36,580 nt of DNA from Ruminococcus sp. GTDB taxonomy: Bacteria; Bacillota; Clostridia; Oscillospirales; Ruminococcaceae. The stretch lies in assembly GCA_017529875.1 (NCBI GenBank), contig JAFXNC010000012.1, positions 1-36,580 on the forward strand, in the 5' to 3' direction. The number at the start of each line of letters is the position of its first letter. Position 1 is the stretch's first letter. This document shows, piece after piece, positions 26,301 to 32,931 of this stretch. The notes under the pieces were generated by a model. The model saw nothing but the letters and a program-made list of their open reading frames with translations, did no database searches and was not told the DNA's origin. The position numbers and the translations under genes are program-made.

Positions 26301-29300
26301 CATCGCCGAGCCCGCCGGAAAGCTCTGCGGGATAAGTATGCTCACCGAGGCGGAGAGCAAGATGCTTGCGGGCTTTGCCTGCGGCGGAGAGCGGGAGATA
26401 CCTGTTCACCTGTTCCACGGGCTCTTTGAAGCACAGGCCGCGAAGCACCCCGACAGGACGGCGCTTATCGCCTGCGACGCAAGCTATACCTATGCCGAGC
26501 TCAACGCCGAAATGAACAGGCTCGCCAACTCTCTGACAGACTTAGGCGTGTGCCGGGGCGACAGAGTAGCCATACTCCTGCCGAGGACCGGCAGGCAGAT
26601 CATCGCCATGTACGGCACCCTGAAAGCCGGTGCCGCTTACATCCCCTGCGACCCCGAATACCCCCAGGAGCGCATGGACTACATCCTTGAAAACAGCGGT
26701 GCGAAGTTCATCATCACCGACTCGCCCAGGGGCTTTGCCAACGAAATCTATGCGGAGGACCTGCTCAAAAATGAGAACGCCTCCGCCCCCGACAGCGGCG
26801 TGACCCCGGAGGACACCGCCTACCTTATCTATACATCGGGCTCCACGGGCAGACCCAAGGGCGTTGCTGTGGGTCACGGCTCTATCGCCAACTATCTCAC
26901 GCCATACCCGGAAAATATACACATCAAGGCTCTTGCCGACGAGGGCAGCGTTTATGTTTCGGTGACGACGGTATCCTTCGATATGTCGCTGAAAGAGACC
27001 GCAGCCGCCCTCTGCAACGGGCTTACTCTTGTGCTGGCTGATGAGGCTCAGACCAAAGACCCGCAGAAGCTCTGCGCCCTCTTTGAGCAGACCGGCGGCG
27101 ACGTATTCAACGCCACGCCTTCACGCCTCGAACAGTATATGCTCCTTGACAGTTTCCGCAGCGTGCTGGCGGGGTGTAAGATAATTATGTGCGGCGGAGA
27201 GAAGTATTCTCCCAAGCTGCTCCAAAACCTGAAAGCCGTCACCAAAGCCCGGATCTTCAACACCTACGGCCCCACCGAGATCACTGTTTCCTGCAACGCC
27301 AAGGAGCTCACCGACGAGACCGAGATCTGCGTGGGCAGACCGCTGCTCAACGTCAATGAGTACATCGTTGACAACGACGGCAACCTGCTGCCTCCCGGCG
27401 CTGTGGGCGAGCTTTGGGTCGGCGGAAAGGGCGTTGCCAAGGGTTATCTGAACAACCCGGAGCTTACCGCAAAGAGTTTCCGTGAGCTTAACGGCGAGCG
27501 CATCTACAAGACCGGCGACCGCGCCCGCTGGACGGACAGCGGCGACATTAAGATACTTGGCAGAAACGACGATCAGGTCAAGCTCAGAGGTCTCAGGATA
27601 GAGCTGGGCGAGGTGGAAAAGGCCATACTCTCCTGCGAGGGGGTAAAGCAGGCGGTTGCCGTTATCGGAAAGATCAACTCGGTGGAGCATCTCTGCGCCT
27701 ACTACTGCGCCGATGAGAGCATCACTCCCGACGCCGTTAAGGAGCATATCTCAAAGCGGCTTGCGGCCTATATGATACCCTCCTGCCTGATAAGAATGGA
27801 CGCCATGCCTCAGACCCCCAACGGCAAGACCGACGTCCGGGCGCTGCCGGAGCCTTATCTTTCCTTCAATACCGAGTTCAGCGAGCCTGTCAACGAGACG
27901 GAAAAGCAGCTCTGCGATATCTTCGCACAGGTGCTGGGTCTCGACAAGGTCAGCGCCGACAGCAGCTTCTTTGATCTGGGCGGCACCTCGCTTACCGTTA
28001 CCAGCGTGCTTGTGAACGCCAACGAAAAGGGGCTGGAGATATCCTACACCGATATCTTCGCGCTGAAAACTCCCCGGGCTCTTGCAGCAAAGGCTCTCGG
28101 AGGTCAGAGCGAGGACGACGGCCTCTCAAACTACGATTACAGCGCCTTTGACGGCATACTCAAAGCCAATCAATTCGGGCTCGGAGCAGGCGAGCCCAAC
28201 GCTGTGGGCGATCTGCTGCTTACAGGTGCCACCGGGTTCCTCGGTATACATATCCTCAGAAACTTCCTTGACAACTTCAAGGGCAAGGTATGGTGCCTGA
28301 TAAGAGACCGCAAGGACAAAGGCATCCCGTCGGAGCTTATGCTCAAAGGAATGTTACACTATTATTTCCCCGGCGAGTATGACGGCCTCTTCGGTGAGCG
28401 CATCTTTGTGGTGAACGGCTCTGTCACCTCGGACAGCTGGTTTGAGGAGCTTAAAGATACGAAGATCGACACCGTCATAAACTGCGCCGCTCTCGTTAAG
28501 CACTTCTCCGATACCGACGATATCGAGAGGGTAAATGCAGGAGGCGTAAAGAACCTTATCGGCTTCTGCAAGGAGCATAACAGTATGCTGGTGCAGATAT
28601 CGACAGGCAGCGTGGCGGGGGACAGAGTAAACGGCTATCCGCAGTCTGACCGAAAGCTGGACGAGCAGAGCTTCTACTTCGGACAGTACATCGACAACCA
28701 GTATGTAAAGAGCAAGTTCCTTGCGGAGAGATACGTCCTCGAAGCAGTGCGTGACGGCCTCAGAGCCAAGATAATGCGCGTCGGCAACCTCGCCCCCAGA
28801 TCATCGGACGGCGAGTTCCAGATAAACTTTGCCACCAACGGCTTTATGGGCAGGCTCCGCGCCTATGATCTTATCGGGGCTTACCCCTATTCCATGATGA
28901 ACTACCCCGTTGAGTTCGCCCCCATAGACGAGACCGCAGACGCCATAATGAAGCTCTGCACCACCCCCGACAGCTGCGTGATCTTCCACCCCTTCAACAA
29001 CCACTTCATCCCCCTCGGCGATATCATTCTGAGGATGAAGGAGGCCGGACTTGATATCAGGCTTGCGGAAACGGATGAGTTTGTTTCCCGCCTCGACAAG
29101 GTGCGCAGCGATCCGAAAAAGGCGGCTATGCTCACCACCCTGCTGGCCTACGACAACAAGGACAGCTCAAAGAAGGTGGAGATGATCTCCGTTGACAACG
29201 AGTACACCACTCAGGTGCTTTACCGTCTGGGATTCAGCTGGTCGATGACGGCGGAGAGCTACATCATAAACTTCATCACACTGCTGAACGGGCTCACATT

Positions 29301-29328
29301 CTTTGACGCAGGAGGCGGCGCAGAATGA
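20371..29328 (+). CDS. Three-module NRPS ending in a thioester reductase (A-PCP-C-A-PCP-C-A-PCP-TD)
   Basis: A 2985-residue synthetase. Domains in order: A1 (~10-460), PCP1 (Ser511 in LGGDSI), C1 (~555-980, HHLITDG at 685-691), A2 (~990-1480), PCP2 (Ser1522 in IGLTSL), C2 (~1580-2000, HHAVMDG at 1705-1711), A3 (~2010-2500), PCP3 (Ser2540 in LGGTSL) and a reductase (~2615-2985) with GATGFLG at 2619-2625 and Tyr2778/Lys2782. The A2 pocket reads roughly D-A-Q-D-F-V-T-I-Y (start like known Gln codes, low trust) and A3 D-M-K-N-M-G-T-V-S. A1 has Val182 where amino-acid A domains have Asp, so it probably loads a carboxylic acid without an alpha-amine. Predicted product: N-acyl dipeptide aldehyde or alcohol, made in the cytoplasm. 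No Sfp-type transferase is in the window. The start at 20371 follows GGGAGGAT; an ATG 39 bases earlier lacks a ribosome site. The stop overlaps the exporter start. Confidence 0.95.
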   Translation: MNRICAMINDSIKRFGDKPAVTDTGSGESLTYQQLDELARRIAGKLISAGVRPGDFVTVELPRRLDYLAAMLGAWYAGAAYAPLSGSYPEDRLAYIRENCKAAAVIDEAFMTGAETDQPLEDPVIPDESANAVLIYTSGSTGRPKGVLHDFTSVTESVLRYTKLMELDENSRQAIGASLTFVASLQAVWAPLSMGLTAFLLPYDVIGDPVQLAENFDRFGITHSFISPKIMKLFRRKGTSLKCVIVAGERVTNVCDPDFKIICSFGQTETAAAATAFTIDRKYENTPIGKAIDGVYTYILDEDGNEADEGELCISGHFASCYLGLPEQSAKTFTTNPFKDRDGCERMVRTGDIVRREADGNLIYLNRRDWMVKINGQRVEPGETETRLSQIEGVTSAAVRSFTDSNGQTYLCGYYTAPEKLSDSFVRGKLGEALPAYMIPRFILHLDTLPLNENGKLDRNALPKPKAEDFAAEYRAPETAEEKLVCKAFEELLGLERAGADDDFFALGGDSIKAVMLQEKLSQYSLTAGQIFENRTPAGIAACLAAKEQISFDFPEKGAYPMTDPQLGIYLANIRDTGSLEYNNPVTLFLDKDTGITAQALAEAVKRTAELYPSVKVCARTVDSVPCMVPVPDMKIDVPVIATGLADEDELCRDFIKPFDLEHGPLFRFAVYDTPAGVMFISDVHHLITDGTSLSLFMKNLSLICAGKEPIPETVSSFKLSSFEQEQKSGERYQECKKFFDDMLAGAETDSNLIPDEITVLPEAKGGVQRFSVAEYAHKIQSLCKKLGITENTFFLGAFAYALAKQSGQEPASLCVVENGRHLPELQYTFGMLVHTLPLYIKTDDNKAVSDYLSEVQRILFGSLDHDLVSIVQLANEYEVSSDILFVYQGEMFGGVDFGGRTVTPHIRKTGDAVSKLSLDVFKEQGGYTLSFEYRKDLYLDETVENFARLYMNIVKGLTECDRLSEIALCGERERAFIRKANDNKVEFDRSLTLTELFRRQAEAHPDNIAVSFKGKSLTYAELDRYSENLARMLAKQGVKREHPVGIMVKRCELFPVCTLGVLKAGGACQPLDSNYPQDRLEFMLEDSRAQIVIADDELAGLIPGFGGTIISANSIYDLPEDRETQLDAPDAHTLFALIYTSGSTGKPKGCMLEHANLVNFCISFAEKFDVTSGDRFAAFGAFGFDASMQDIYPALTHGASVYIVPEETRLDLVGLHEFVIGNKITMMDCTTQLGRQYITAYPESPYMRIFTVGGEKLVPCQPPEFEFWNTYGPTECTIYVSDYHVDRQYESVPIGKSFGNCDIYILDRCGRLLPPGAVGELAVSGYPVTRGYLGREDLTSEKFIPNRVFDIPGYERTYLTGDVCRYLPDGNIQFVGRRDEQVKIRGFRIELTEIERRIREYESITDASVIAVELPGGGKAVAAYVVSPEKVDIPSLNRFIADELPPYMVPSVTMQIDSIPITPNGKVDKRKLPKPTIQSGDDNAPRQLSSLEKRLCETVSAITGFECSCVTESLISIGLTSLTTIMFAAKLFDEYGLKVGVSELMEDDCTLMTVEDMIVDHLLTSKGGTAAETEHIQRTSSPLGSEQLGVYYDSMKQPDSTVYNIPVKYTFPKKTDVQRLKAALEKLILATPVLCSRIVLDGTGITQQIIPDLKPEIPVTTVDRDTLEMHMKSFVKPFRLSSGPLFRSEIIETDDSVILLFDAHHAVMDGLSLSVFISKLTELYTDGTEPETDSSYYDYIAEEAELEQSEAGGKAREYYKELFSDYENASDITPDLNGDPENGALGEAVCLVDRSRAEAFCRAGQFTPAALFLAATQYAVSRCTGDRQVYMSMISGGRQDVRYIDSIGMFVKNLPLHAVIDTERTAQQFVTDTAAAIAAAQKNSVYPFIKLFDKYGFASKINYACQLGIEGEISLEGATVTEEAIIAPTPKFSLSVHIEEGGADSLAVKVQYNTALYSEKAAMMISSAISRTAENIIAEPAGKLCGISMLTEAESKMLAGFACGGEREIPVHLFHGLFEAQAAKHPDRTALIACDASYTYAELNAEMNRLANSLTDLGVCRGDRVAILLPRTGRQIIAMYGTLKAGAAYIPCDPEYPQERMDYILENSGAKFIITDSPRGFANEIYAEDLLKNENASAPDSGVTPEDTAYLIYTSGSTGRPKGVAVGHGSIANYLTPYPENIHIKALADEGSVYVSVTTVSFDMSLKETAAALCNGLTLVLADEAQTKDPQKLCALFEQTGGDVFNATPSRLEQYMLLDSFRSVLAGCKIIMCGGEKYSPKLLQNLKAVTKARIFNTYGPTEITVSCNAKELTDETEICVGRPLLNVNEYIVDNDGNLLPPGAVGELWVGGKGVAKGYLNNPELTAKSFRELNGERIYKTGDRARWTDSGDIKILGRNDDQVKLRGLRIELGEVEKAILSCEGVKQAVAVIGKINSVEHLCAYYCADESITPDAVKEHISKRLAAYMIPSCLIRMDAMPQTPNGKTDVRALPEPYLSFNTEFSEPVNETEKQLCDIFAQVLGLDKVSADSSFFDLGGTSLTVTSVLVNANEKGLEISYTDIFALKTPRALAAKALGGQSEDDGLSNYDYSAFDGILKANQFGLGAGEPNAVGDLLLTGATGFLGIHILRNFLDNFKGKVWCLIRDRKDKGIPSELMLKGMLHYYFPGEYDGLFGERIFVVNGSVTSDSWFEELKDTKIDTVINCAALVKHFSDTDDIERVNAGGVKNLIGFCKEHNSMLVQISTGSVAGDRVNGYPQSDRKLDEQSFYFGQYIDNQYVKSKFLAERYVLEAVRDGLRAKIMRVGNLAPRSSDGEFQINFATNGFMGRLRAYDLIGAYPYSMMNYPVEFAPIDETADAIMKLCTTPDSCVIFHPFNNHFIPLGDIILRMKEAGLDIRLAETDEFVSRLDKVRSDPKKAAMLTTLLAYDNKDSSKKVEMISVDNEYTTQVLYRLGFSWSMTAESYIINFITLLNGLTFFDAGGGAE

Positions 29329-31076
29329 CTTTGAAAAGAAACAGCGTCCTGCTGAACAGAAAATTTAACGAGTATCTTATCCCCGCCATACTCAGCGCCA
29401 TGTCCATACTGCTGGCCTCCTTTATCGACGGCATCATCGTTTCCGACCTCATAAGCCCCGACGCGCTGTCGGCTGTGTATCTTTCCGACCCGGTGATACT
29501 GTTCTTTCAGGCCGTGTTCTTCCTCTTCGGCATCGGCGGGCTCATAAGCATATCCACAGCTCTCGGCAACCGGGACAACCGCAAGGCAAATGCGCTGTTC
29601 ACTCTTGCCGTGGTGGGCTCGGTGATATCGGCGGTGCTGGTGACGGTCTTCGGAACGCTTTTCACCGACGGCATAGTGTCCCTGATCTGCAACGAAGAAA
29701 AGCTCACCGGTATGGTGACGGACTATGTGCTTTACAGCTTTTACGGCTGCTCGCTGATAATCATTGTACCCGCATTCTCCTTTCTGATGAGAGTTGACGG
29801 TCAGCCCAAGCTGGCCTCTGCCATACTCATCACATCAAACGCCGTGAACCTTATTATGGACTTTGTCTACATCAAGGTCTTTGATATGGGCATAAAGGGC
29901 GCCGCCCTCGCCACGGTGACGGGCTATGCCGTGGGCCTGGTATTCGTGATCTACTATCTGTTTTTCAGCAGTAAACGAGCCCTCAGATTTGTTAAGCTCG
30001 GCATACAGGAGATCAAGCTGCTGGGGGAGCTCTGTGCCAGCGGTATATCCTCGGTGCTCAATACCATACTGCTGTTCGTCAAGTCGGTGCTGCTCAACAG
30101 GATCGTTATTTCCACCGCCAGCGTTGAGGGCATAGGAGCATTCTCGGTGTGCAATCTGCTGCTGACCTTCATTTCCATGTTTGTCTCCGGCGGCGCGGAC
30201 ACCATGACTCCCATAGTGAGTATGCTCTGCGGCGACAGGGATCTCAAGGGCATAAAAATGACTATGAAGCGGACGTTCATCTTCGTCCTCGGCTGCTGCT
30301 CGGCGGTGATAGCCTTTGTATGTCTGTTCCCGGAGACGGTGCTGGGCTTTTTCTCCTTCGATGCTCCCGAAAAGCTGGAGGCGGGCGTTCCCGCGGTCAG
30401 GATATTCTCCCTGAGCCTCATCGGTATGAGCATCAGCTACATTATGATGAACTATTTCCAGTCCACCAAGCACAAGCCCCTTTCGGTGATGATCTCGCTG
30501 CTGCGGGGACTGATAATAACCGTACCCCTGGCCTGGGGCATGGGTAAGGCCTTCGGCGCAGAGGGCATCTGGTGGTCGATCTTCATTTCTGAAATGCTGA
30601 CTGCGGCGGCGGTGTTCGCCGTGAGCTTTGTTATCAGCAAACGCAAAAGCGACAAATACACCGGCATACTGCTCTTTGAAAAGGACGCGGAGAACGCCGC
30701 CGAATACGATGTGAGCCTTGAAGCAGAGGTGCAGCAGGCCGTAAGCGTCTCAGAAAGCATCAGCGGATTTGCCCTTGCGAATGATGTCTCCGAGAAGACA
30801 GCCCGCTATGCGGGTCTGCTGGCGGAGGAGACTGTGGAGCATATACGGCGGTTCAACACCGGCAAAAAGCCGCCCCGCATCGACCTGTTCTGCAAGGTGC
30901 TGCCGGATAAGCTGATACTCACTGTCAGGGACAACGGCGCAGTATTCGACCCTGCCAAGACCGATGAAGACACCGAGGAATTCTCGAACCTGAAAATGAT
31001 AAACAGCGTTGCCGAAAACGTTGAGTATTCAAGAGTCATAGGGCTCAACAATATGCTTGTTGAATTAAGGAGGTAA
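29325..31076 (+). CDS. MATE-family exporter fused to RsbW-like ATPase domain (NRPS cluster)
   Basis: 583 residues: a MATE-type transporter (1 to about 440, about twelve helices), then a soluble GHKL/anti-sigma kinase domain (about 460-583). The domain shows an N-box-like LLAEETVEHIRRFN (499-511), an intact G1 box VRDNGAVFDP (534-543) and a G2-like FSNLKMINSV near the end. The Asn of the N-box is replaced (His506 or Glu505, depending on alignment), so kinase activity is not assured. ATG overlaps the NRPS stop by 4 bases (ATGA), so exporter and synthetase are co-translated. The natural reading is export of the NRPS product, with the C-terminal domain engaging the STAS protein encoded upstream (inference). 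It is a paralogue of the gene at 234-1967, whose ATPase motifs are more eroded. Confidence 0.9.
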   Translation: MTLKRNSVLLNRKFNEYLIPAILSAMSILLASFIDGIIVSDLISPDALSAVYLSDPVILFFQAVFFLFGIGGLISISTALGNRDNRKANALFTLAVVGSVISAVLVTVFGTLFTDGIVSLICNEEKLTGMVTDYVLYSFYGCSLIIIVPAFSFLMRVDGQPKLASAILITSNAVNLIMDFVYIKVFDMGIKGAALATVTGYAVGLVFVIYYLFFSSKRALRFVKLGIQEIKLLGELCASGISSVLNTILLFVKSVLLNRIVISTASVEGIGAFSVCNLLLTFISMFVSGGADTMTPIVSMLCGDRDLKGIKMTMKRTFIFVLGCCSAVIAFVCLFPETVLGFFSFDAPEKLEAGVPAVRIFSLSLIGMSISYIMMNYFQSTKHKPLSVMISLLRGLIITVPLAWGMGKAFGAEGIWWSIFISEMLTAAAVFAVSFVISKRKSDKYTGILLFEKDAENAAEYDVSLEAEVQQAVSVSESISGFALANDVSEKTARYAGLLAEETVEHIRRFNTGKKPPRIDLFCKVLPDKLILTVRDNGAVFDPAKTDEDTEEFSNLKMINSVAENVEYSRVIGLNNMLVELRR

Positions 31077-31081
31077 GCAGT

Positions 31082-31837
31082 ATGCTGAAATTTTATCTGT
31101 ACAATTTTTCGCCCTCAAGCTCTGCGGAGCAGATCGTCGCCGACATAAACATGATGTGTGACAAGACCATGCAGTACAAGCGCATGGAGGACATAATGCT
31201 CTTTGTGGGCGTGCCCACCGCGTCCCTTGAAGCGGTCTGCAAGAGCATCGAGGACAGGGAGCTTGTGAAGCTCTGCTCGCAGTGCTTTTGCGCGGAGGGC
31301 GTTTCCGGTATGCCTACCGCCGAGCAGCTGAAAGCCATCGGCGCCCACGCCGGGATGACCGGCCTTGCCGACAGAAGATACATCCTCGGCGAGCCGGACA
31401 GCTTCATCCGGGAGGGCGTAGGGAAGCTGCTTTCCCTGGGTATGAAGTGCCTGCTCTGCTTCGGCGAGACAGCTCAGATGAAACAGCAGGGCACAGCCAA
31501 AGCCGTTGTCACCGAGCAGATAAAGACCGGCCTTGCAGATGTGACCGTGGACGCCGCCTACCGCACCGGCCTGCTATACCGTCCGCTTTGGGAGTTCGGG
31601 GGCGAGGCCACAGATCTTGACTATGCCCTTGATATGATCGGGGCGGTCAAGGATGCAGCCGCCTCTGCGCTGCCCACCCTGCCGGAGCCTCTGCCCCTGC
31701 TCTACGGCGGTACTCTTACTGCTCCGCAGCTCAGAGACCTCTATGAAAAGCAGATCATTGACGGCTATTTCGCCGATGCCGCGAACATGACCCCGGAAGA
31801 ATTCACCGAACTCATCGACGCCGTGGGCAACGTATGA
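31082..31837 (+). CDS. Triosephosphate-isomerase-fold protein lacking the catalytic residues
   Basis: 251 residues, the length of TPI. The fold is clear from DRRYILGEPDSFIREGVGKL, CLLCFGET, LLYRPLWEFGGE, LLYGGTLTAPQL and IDGYFADAANM, which match the TPI segments around GHSERR, CVGE, YEPVWAIGTG, LYGGSV and DGALVGGASL. All three catalytic residues are gone: the Lys of NWKMN (here YNFSPS), the His of GHSERR (here GLADRR) and the Glu of YEPVW (here YRPLW). It cannot be a normal isomerase. The gene follows the exporter by 5 bases with AGGAGG, as the last gene of the NRPS operon. A binding, regulatory or new catalytic role is possible; none can be assigned. Confidence 0.85.
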   Translation: MLKFYLYNFSPSSSAEQIVADINMMCDKTMQYKRMEDIMLFVGVPTASLEAVCKSIEDRELVKLCSQCFCAEGVSGMPTAEQLKAIGAHAGMTGLADRRYILGEPDSFIREGVGKLLSLGMKCLLCFGETAQMKQQGTAKAVVTEQIKTGLADVTVDAAYRTGLLYRPLWEFGGEATDLDYALDMIGAVKDAAASALPTLPEPLPLLYGGTLTAPQLRDLYEKQIIDGYFADAANMTPEEFTELIDAVGNV

Positions 31838-31873
31838 TATCGCCGCCTGCGCGGCTCCGAATATAAACGAAAC

Positions 31874-31916
31874 AAAAAGGCCTCTCTTGACCGTTAGATC
31901 AAGAAAAGCCTTTTTT
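31874..31916. terminator. Bidirectional terminator at the end of the NRPS operon
   Basis: AAAAAGGC at 31874-31881 pairs with GCCTTTTTT at 31908-31916, with an inner CTTGA/TCAAG stem. T runs lie on both strands. It separates the operon from the convergent HD-domain gene. Confidence 0.9.
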
Positions 31917-31958
31917 CGTTGGTCCTTGTTTTACTGCTCCGCAGTTCCTTTTTGTATA

Positions 31959-32528
31959 CTATCCCTTCCCCGCGGCACCAAGCTTTTCAACAGTATCTTC
32001 AAGTATCGCTTGCCGCAGTTCGGTCAGCCATTCTGAGAATGAAACGGTGTCGAATGCATAGGTCTTGTTCAGCTCATATTCGTTGTCCGACCACGTTTCA
32101 AGGGGCGATTCATTGTGCTGTATCAGTGCTTCAAGTTTATCGAGTGCTTTGTATATTTTTGCCTCCGCTGTTTTCTGAGCCTCCATTTCACTGTACAATG
32201 CAGAAAGGTCCTTTGATACTTCCGCCGGCATTGAGCTTATCCAGCTGTGCAGAAGTGAATCTTCCGTTTCTCTCTCTGCATCGGTTTTCAGGAAAGTGGG
32301 GATATCGCCGGTAAAACATTCTCCGAGGTCGTGGATGATGCACATATCCACCACCTTGTTCATATCAGCCTCCGGAAACTCATTTCGCAGCAGCAGCGCC
32401 ATAAGAGATATCCTCCAGCTGTGTTCCGCAACGCTCTCAGTCCTTCCGTGGGATGTCGTACAGTGCCGCGGAGTGTCTTTCAGCCTTTCCGCTATGTGCA
32501 GTATGTCAAGATATTCCCTTGGTTCCAT
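31959..32528 (-). CDS. HD-domain phosphohydrolase (YfbR/HDDC2-like)
   Basis: A 189-residue soluble metal-dependent phosphohydrolase of the HD_3 group. Metal ligands are visible as His36 (VAEHSWR) and His66-Asp67 (CIIHDLGE), with a distal Asp in KALDKLEAL. Close relatives are 5'-deoxynucleotidases; the substrate here is inferred from the family only. GAGGAGG precedes the start. The stop of the transposase remnant lies just upstream, and the nearest promoter is the one inside the IS end at 32698-32726, so expression may depend on the inserted element. Confidence 0.88.
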   Translation of the reverse strand: MEPREYLDILHIAERLKDTPRHCTTSHGRTESVAEHSWRISLMALLLRNEFPEADMNKVVDMCIIHDLGECFTGDIPTFLKTDAERETEDSLLHSWISSMPAEVSKDLSALYSEMEAQKTAEAKIYKALDKLEALIQHNESPLETWSDNEYELNKTYAFDTVSFSEWLTELRQAILEDTVEKLGAAGKG

Positions 32529-32541
32529 TTGCTTTTCCTCC

Positions 32542-32691
32542 TCATTTTTTCTGTGCAGGCCGGCCCCGCCTTATAGAAACCCAGTCTTGCCAAGGAATCA
32601 GAGAATCCATTTTCTCAAGGAACTGTTTTTTGTTGGTCTTTGCACTCTGGAAGGCATCGCCGAAGAGCGCAGTTTGTAGATTGCTTTTCAT
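32542..32691 (-). pseudogene. IS5-like transposase, N-terminal remnant
   Basis: 49 codons resembling the N-terminus of IS5-family transposases: AKTNKKQFLEKMDSLIPWQD, then WVSIRRGRPAQKK and a stop. In intact members a dozen or so residues lie between the WVS and RGRP parts, and the catalytic DDE domain follows. Here there is an internal deletion and everything after RGRP is lost. The left IS end with its promoter is still present upstream (32698-32746). Confidence 0.75.
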
Positions 32692-32697
32692 ACGTTT

Positions 32698-32726
32698 ATT
32701 ATATCATATTTTTAGCTGCTGCGCAA
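32698..32726 (-). promoter_or_regulatory. Promoter inside the IS end, reading into the HD gene
   Basis: Minus strand: TTGCGC (32726-32721), 17-base spacer, TATAAT (32703-32698). It originally drove the transposase and now reads through the short remnant into the HD-domain gene. Confidence 0.65.
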
Positions 32727-32746
32727 GTTGTGCGGTGTTGCCTTAA
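32727..32746 (-). repeat. IS terminal sequence, copy 1
   Basis: On the minus strand it reads TTAAGGCAACACCGCACAAC, identical over 20 bases to the plus strand at 36439-36458. It marks the outer end of the IS5-like remnant; TTAA may be the target duplication. Confidence 0.7.
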
Positions 32747-32758
32747 ACATTACTTATA

Positions 32759-32857
32759 GATCCCTTTTTTGACGTGTATTGCTCTTATGCCCTCGCCGGC
32801 TCGGGGAGAGCTTTTTCCGTCGGATATCTGTCAGCAATACACAACCAAATTTGGATA
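32759..32857. repeat. Palindromic MITE-like element, copy B
   Basis: Bounded by GTGTATTGCT (32774-32783) and AGCAATACAC (32833-32842). It shares the flanking TCCCTTTTTTGA and AACCAAATT with copy A at 6191-6346, in opposite orientation. Its interior is shorter (about 50 bases) and has lost the long hairpin of copy A. It lies directly beside the IS remnant. Confidence 0.75.
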
Positions 32858-32931
32858 CTTATAAAACGAGAAGCCTTGCACAGCGTTCCGTGTGTCAGGC
32901 TTCTGTTTCTTTGGCTGGTGTGCAGCCCTCA

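Noticed and set aside
31082..31837. Housekeeping triosephosphate isomerase (tpiA)
   Set aside because: The fold matches, but Lys, His and Glu of the active site are all replaced and the genes around it are not glycolytic.
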